Positions 61,713 to 64,000 of a stretch of 64,000 nt of DNA are shown here, in pieces; positions within the stretch are counted from its first letter, which is position 1, and every line of letters begins with the position of its first letter. The notes below the pieces were generated by a model. The model had not been told where the DNA came from and made no database searches. It saw only the letters and a list, made by a program, of their open reading frames with translations. The stretch is from positions 3,906,001 through 3,970,000 of the forward strand of contig NZ_CP048405.1 of assembly GCF_014084125.1 (NCBI RefSeq), written 5' to 3'. This DNA comes from Streptacidiphilus sp. PB12-B1b. Lineage in GTDB: Bacteria > Actinomycetota > Actinomycetes > Streptomycetales > Streptomycetaceae. A program made the translations under genes and the position numbers.

Positions 61713-63944
61713 TCAGGCGGTGGTGCGCGGACGGCGGGCGGGACGGGCGGGACGCGGGGCGCGCGGGGCGCGGCCGGGCCCGGCGCGGTGGCGGGCGTAG
61801 CCGGTGGTGGAACCGCTGGCCGAGGGGGACGGAGAGGCCGAGGGATCGGCGGACTGCGCGGGGTCGGGATCGGTGAACGGGGTCTGGTCCAAGGGCTCCC
61901 GGGGCAGTCCGGCCATCGCCCCGGTCATGGCCTGCGCCCAGATCGGCCCGGCCATGGAGTAGCCGTAGGCGACGGGGAAGTACGTCGGACCCAGGGTGAC
62001 GCCGTCCAGGGAGCCCAGCGGCGCGGTGGTGTCGCTGACCACGGTGGAGGCGGCGATCTGCCTGGTGTAGCCGGTGAACCACACCTGCAGGCTGTTGTTG
62101 GTCGTACCGGTCTTGCCCGCGTCCTGCCAGCCGATGTCGCCGATGCTCGAGGCGGTGCCGCCGTCCGCGACCACGCTCGCCAGCAGGGTGTTGACCGATT
62201 CGGCGGTGGTGGGCGACATCACCTGGCTGCACTGCGGCCTGGGAGTGCTCAGAACACGGCCGGCGCTGTCGGCGACCGAGGTGATCGCCATCGGCTGACA
62301 GTACAGGCCGTCCGCGGCGAAGGCGGCGTACACCCCGGCGATCTGCAGCGGGGTGTAGGAGTTGACACCCAGCGTCAGCGACTGCACCTGCTGCAGCGGA
62401 TAGAGCCGGTCGGGATGGCCCGGATCCAGGGCGGCCTGGTAGCCCAGGCCCAGCTTCTGGGCCATGCGCACGACGTTGCACAGGCCCGCCTTGGCCTCCA
62501 ACGGAACGAAATAGGTGTTGACCGACATCGCCATGGCCGTCTTCATGTTGAACTCGCCCTGCAGATCGGGACTGTCGTTCCGGTCCCCCGGGGTCTGCGG
62601 ATGGACCGCGCCCGTGCAGTCCGTCATCTGCGGATAGTCCGCCTGGTAGGGCGCGTCCAGGGTGTACGACATCGGAATGCCCTGCTCCAGAGCGGCGGCC
62701 GCGGTCACCGCCTTGAACGTGGAACCGGTGGGAAACCCGCTGCCGCCGCCCATCAGCCGATCGGTGTTGTAGTTCAGGTCCGTCTGACCGCTCCCGTTGC
62801 CGTAAGGCCGGCTCTGGGCCATCGCCAGGATCCTGCCCGTACCCGGCTGGACCAGGGTGACAGCAGCGGCAGCACGGTCCCCGGGATAGGCATGCCCGCC
62901 CACCGAAACGTCGGCCGCCTGCTCGCTGCGGGGATCCAGCGTGGTACGGATCTGCAGACCACCACGGTTCCACAACGCCTGACGCGCGGCCACCGTCGGC
63001 CCGAACCGCGGATCCCGCAGGATCAGGTGCTCGACATAGTCGCAGAAAAACGCCTCACCCCGCCGGGCCGTGATACAACCCTCCCGCGGCGCACTGGCCC
63101 TCAACCCCAGGCCCGAAGCCTGGTAGGCGGCGGCCTGCGCCCGGGTGATGGTCCCGTAGCCCGCCATCGCCGCCAGCACCTGGTTGCGCCGCTGCAACGC
63201 CAGACCGGGACTGTCGAGCGGATCATAGACCGAGGGCGACTGCACCAAACCCGCCAACAACGCCGCCTGAGGCGCCGTCAACTGCCACGCATGGACGCTG
63301 AAGTACCGCTCCGCAGCCGCCTCCACCCCGTAGGCCTGCTCACCGAAGAAAGTGATGTTCAGGTAATCCGCCAGGATCTGGTCCTTGCTCAAACTCTCCT
63401 CGAGCCTGATGGCATAACGCAACTCCTTGATCTTGCGCCCCGTGGTCTGCCGCTGGGCCTGCAACACCCTGGCCTGATCATCCCCCGCCTCCTCCACGAA
63501 CACATTCTTCACATACTGCTGCGTCAACGTCGACCCGCCCTGACTGACCGACCCCGCCCCCGCGTTCGTGGTCAACGCACGCAGAGCGCCCCGCAGGTCC
63601 ACGGCACCGTGCCGGTAGAACCGATGGTCCTCGATATCGACCAACGCCTCACGCATGACCGGAGCCACCCGCCCCAACGGCACCACCGTACGGTCACGCG
63701 AATACACCGAAGCAATCACCCCGCCAGAAGCGTCGTAAACCCGCGAAGCCTGCGCCAGCACCGGAGCCACCAGATCATCGGGCAGCCGATCAAAATCCTC
63801 CGCCGCCCACTTCGCACTCAACCCCACCACACCCACCAACGGAGCACACACCCCAGCCACCAGACCACCCGCCAACACACCCACACCCAACAGACGCACA
63901 CCAAGCCCCACCCTACGAAAAACCCCCGAAGACCTCATTGCCAT
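61713..63944 (-). CDS. Class A penicillin-binding protein (bifunctional)
   Basis: 743 residues, complete. Signal-anchor (VGLGVRLLGVGVLAGGLVAG), glycosyltransferase GT51 domain (~80-260: catalytic Glu in DIEDHRFYRHGAVDLRGAL; GGSTLTQQYVKNVF; YLNITFFGEQAYGVEAAA) and transpeptidase domain (~330-680: GSTFKAVTAAAAL with the active Ser and Lys, SVN in MSVNTYFVPLEA, KTGTTNNSLQVWFTGY). A Ser/Pro/Arg-rich tail ends it. Polymerises and cross-links peptidoglycan outside the membrane. I take the ATG at 63944 (MAMRSSG). The palindrome border at 63191 falls inside it; the left-arm copy has lost everything before that point. Confidence 0.92.
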   Translation of the reverse strand: MAMRSSGVFRRVGLGVRLLGVGVLAGGLVAGVCAPLVGVVGLSAKWAAEDFDRLPDDLVAPVLAQASRVYDASGGVIASVYSRDRTVVPLGRVAPVMREALVDIEDHRFYRHGAVDLRGALRALTTNAGAGSVSQGGSTLTQQYVKNVFVEEAGDDQARVLQAQRQTTGRKIKELRYAIRLEESLSKDQILADYLNITFFGEQAYGVEAAAERYFSVHAWQLTAPQAALLAGLVQSPSVYDPLDSPGLALQRRNQVLAAMAGYGTITRAQAAAYQASGLGLRASAPREGCITARRGEAFFCDYVEHLILRDPRFGPTVAARQALWNRGGLQIRTTLDPRSEQAADVSVGGHAYPGDRAAAAVTLVQPGTGRILAMAQSRPYGNGSGQTDLNYNTDRLMGGGSGFPTGSTFKAVTAAAALEQGIPMSYTLDAPYQADYPQMTDCTGAVHPQTPGDRNDSPDLQGEFNMKTAMAMSVNTYFVPLEAKAGLCNVVRMAQKLGLGYQAALDPGHPDRLYPLQQVQSLTLGVNSYTPLQIAGVYAAFAADGLYCQPMAITSVADSAGRVLSTPRPQCSQVMSPTTAESVNTLLASVVADGGTASSIGDIGWQDAGKTGTTNNSLQVWFTGYTRQIAASTVVSDTTAPLGSLDGVTLGPTYFPVAYGYSMAGPIWAQAMTGAMAGLPREPLDQTPFTDPDPAQSADPSASPSPSASGSTTGYARHRAGPGRAPRAPRPARPARRPRTTA

Positions 63945-64000
63945 GAAAAAACCATACGCGGAGACATAACCAAAACACCGGCATTCACCCATCGAATACC

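Larger units (their letters stand above)
52647..63191. repeat. Right arm of the ~10.6-kb inverted repeat
   Basis: Inverted copy of 42078-52646. Compared with the left arm it is about 23 bases shorter, nearly all lost in the inner 2-3 kb. It ends at 63191 within the PBP gene, which continues intact to 63944, so this side is the natural context of the outer border. Confidence 0.95.

Noticed and set aside
1-64000. tRNA, rRNA or riboswitch genes
   Set aside because: I looked for cloverleaf ends and conserved rRNA or riboswitch cores on both strands by eye and saw none; a covariance-model search would be decisive.

Overview
This window is very GC-rich, uses GTG/TTG starts and GTGA/ATGA stop-start overlaps freely, and carries families typical of large streptomycete-type actinomycetes: SpoIIE phosphatases, RsbW-like ATPases, an ECF sigma factor, a DUF397 partner with an XRE/DUF5753 regulator, and a class F sortase. 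I infer Streptomycetaceae (Streptomyces, Kitasatospora or Streptacidiphilus). Nothing in the window fixes the genus. Many gene fragments and insertion-sequence (IS) remnants suggest an accessory chromosome-arm region.

Layout of the unique part, 1-42 kb. At 1.3-4.5 kb there is a stressosome-type operon, rsbR-rsbS-rsbT followed by an RsbU-like phosphatase. At 4.7-13.8 kb come a VOC protein, a DUF2236 oxygenase, an epimerase, an S53 protease, a SnoaL-like protein, and an ECF sigma factor with a membrane partner. At 13.9-21.5 kb lies a signalling block: receiver protein, HTH protein, histidine kinase, a ~1,300-residue kinase-receiver-phosphatase hybrid, a STAS protein and an anti-sigma-type ATPase. 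At 22.8-27 kb there is a three-gene catabolic or detoxification operon opposite an HxlR regulator. At 27.9-30.4 kb a flavohaemoglobin gene is followed by a bacterial nitric oxide synthase. At 30.5-38.8 kb come small hypothetical genes, a secreted bulb-type lectin, a TetR/FAD-monooxygenase pair, a FolD paralogue and a chloroperoxidase-like hydrolase. At 38.8-42.0 kb five minus-strand genes encode envelope proteins (membrane protein, cupredoxin lipoprotein, second lipoprotein, class F sortase, CHRD protein).

The right third, 42,078-63,191, is one huge palindrome. A ~10.6 kb arm (42,078-52,646) is followed head to head by its inverted copy (52,647-63,191). Each arm carries, from outside to centre: a class A penicillin-binding protein (complete only in the right arm), a small unknown gene, a TetR repressor divergent from a cupin, a 13-bp minisatellite, an alpha/beta hydrolase, a GH28 polygalacturonase with frameshifts, a 16-bp minisatellite, a PhyH dioxygenase, a five-gene translationally coupled operon headed by an RsbW-like ATPase, an XRE/DUF5753 regulator and a truncated DUF397 gene. 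The arms are nearly identical far from the centre but differ by many small indels in the inner ~2-3 kb. The simplest reading is that these are the terminal inverted repeats of a linear replicon, joined end to end either in the assembly or in a real end fusion.

A second theme is frame-breaking single-base loss in G/C runs at several otherwise intact genes (RsbU phosphatase, DUF2236, a TetR gene, GH28, a small unknown gene). This looks like long-read homopolymer error, so some 'pseudogenes' here may be intact in the organism.
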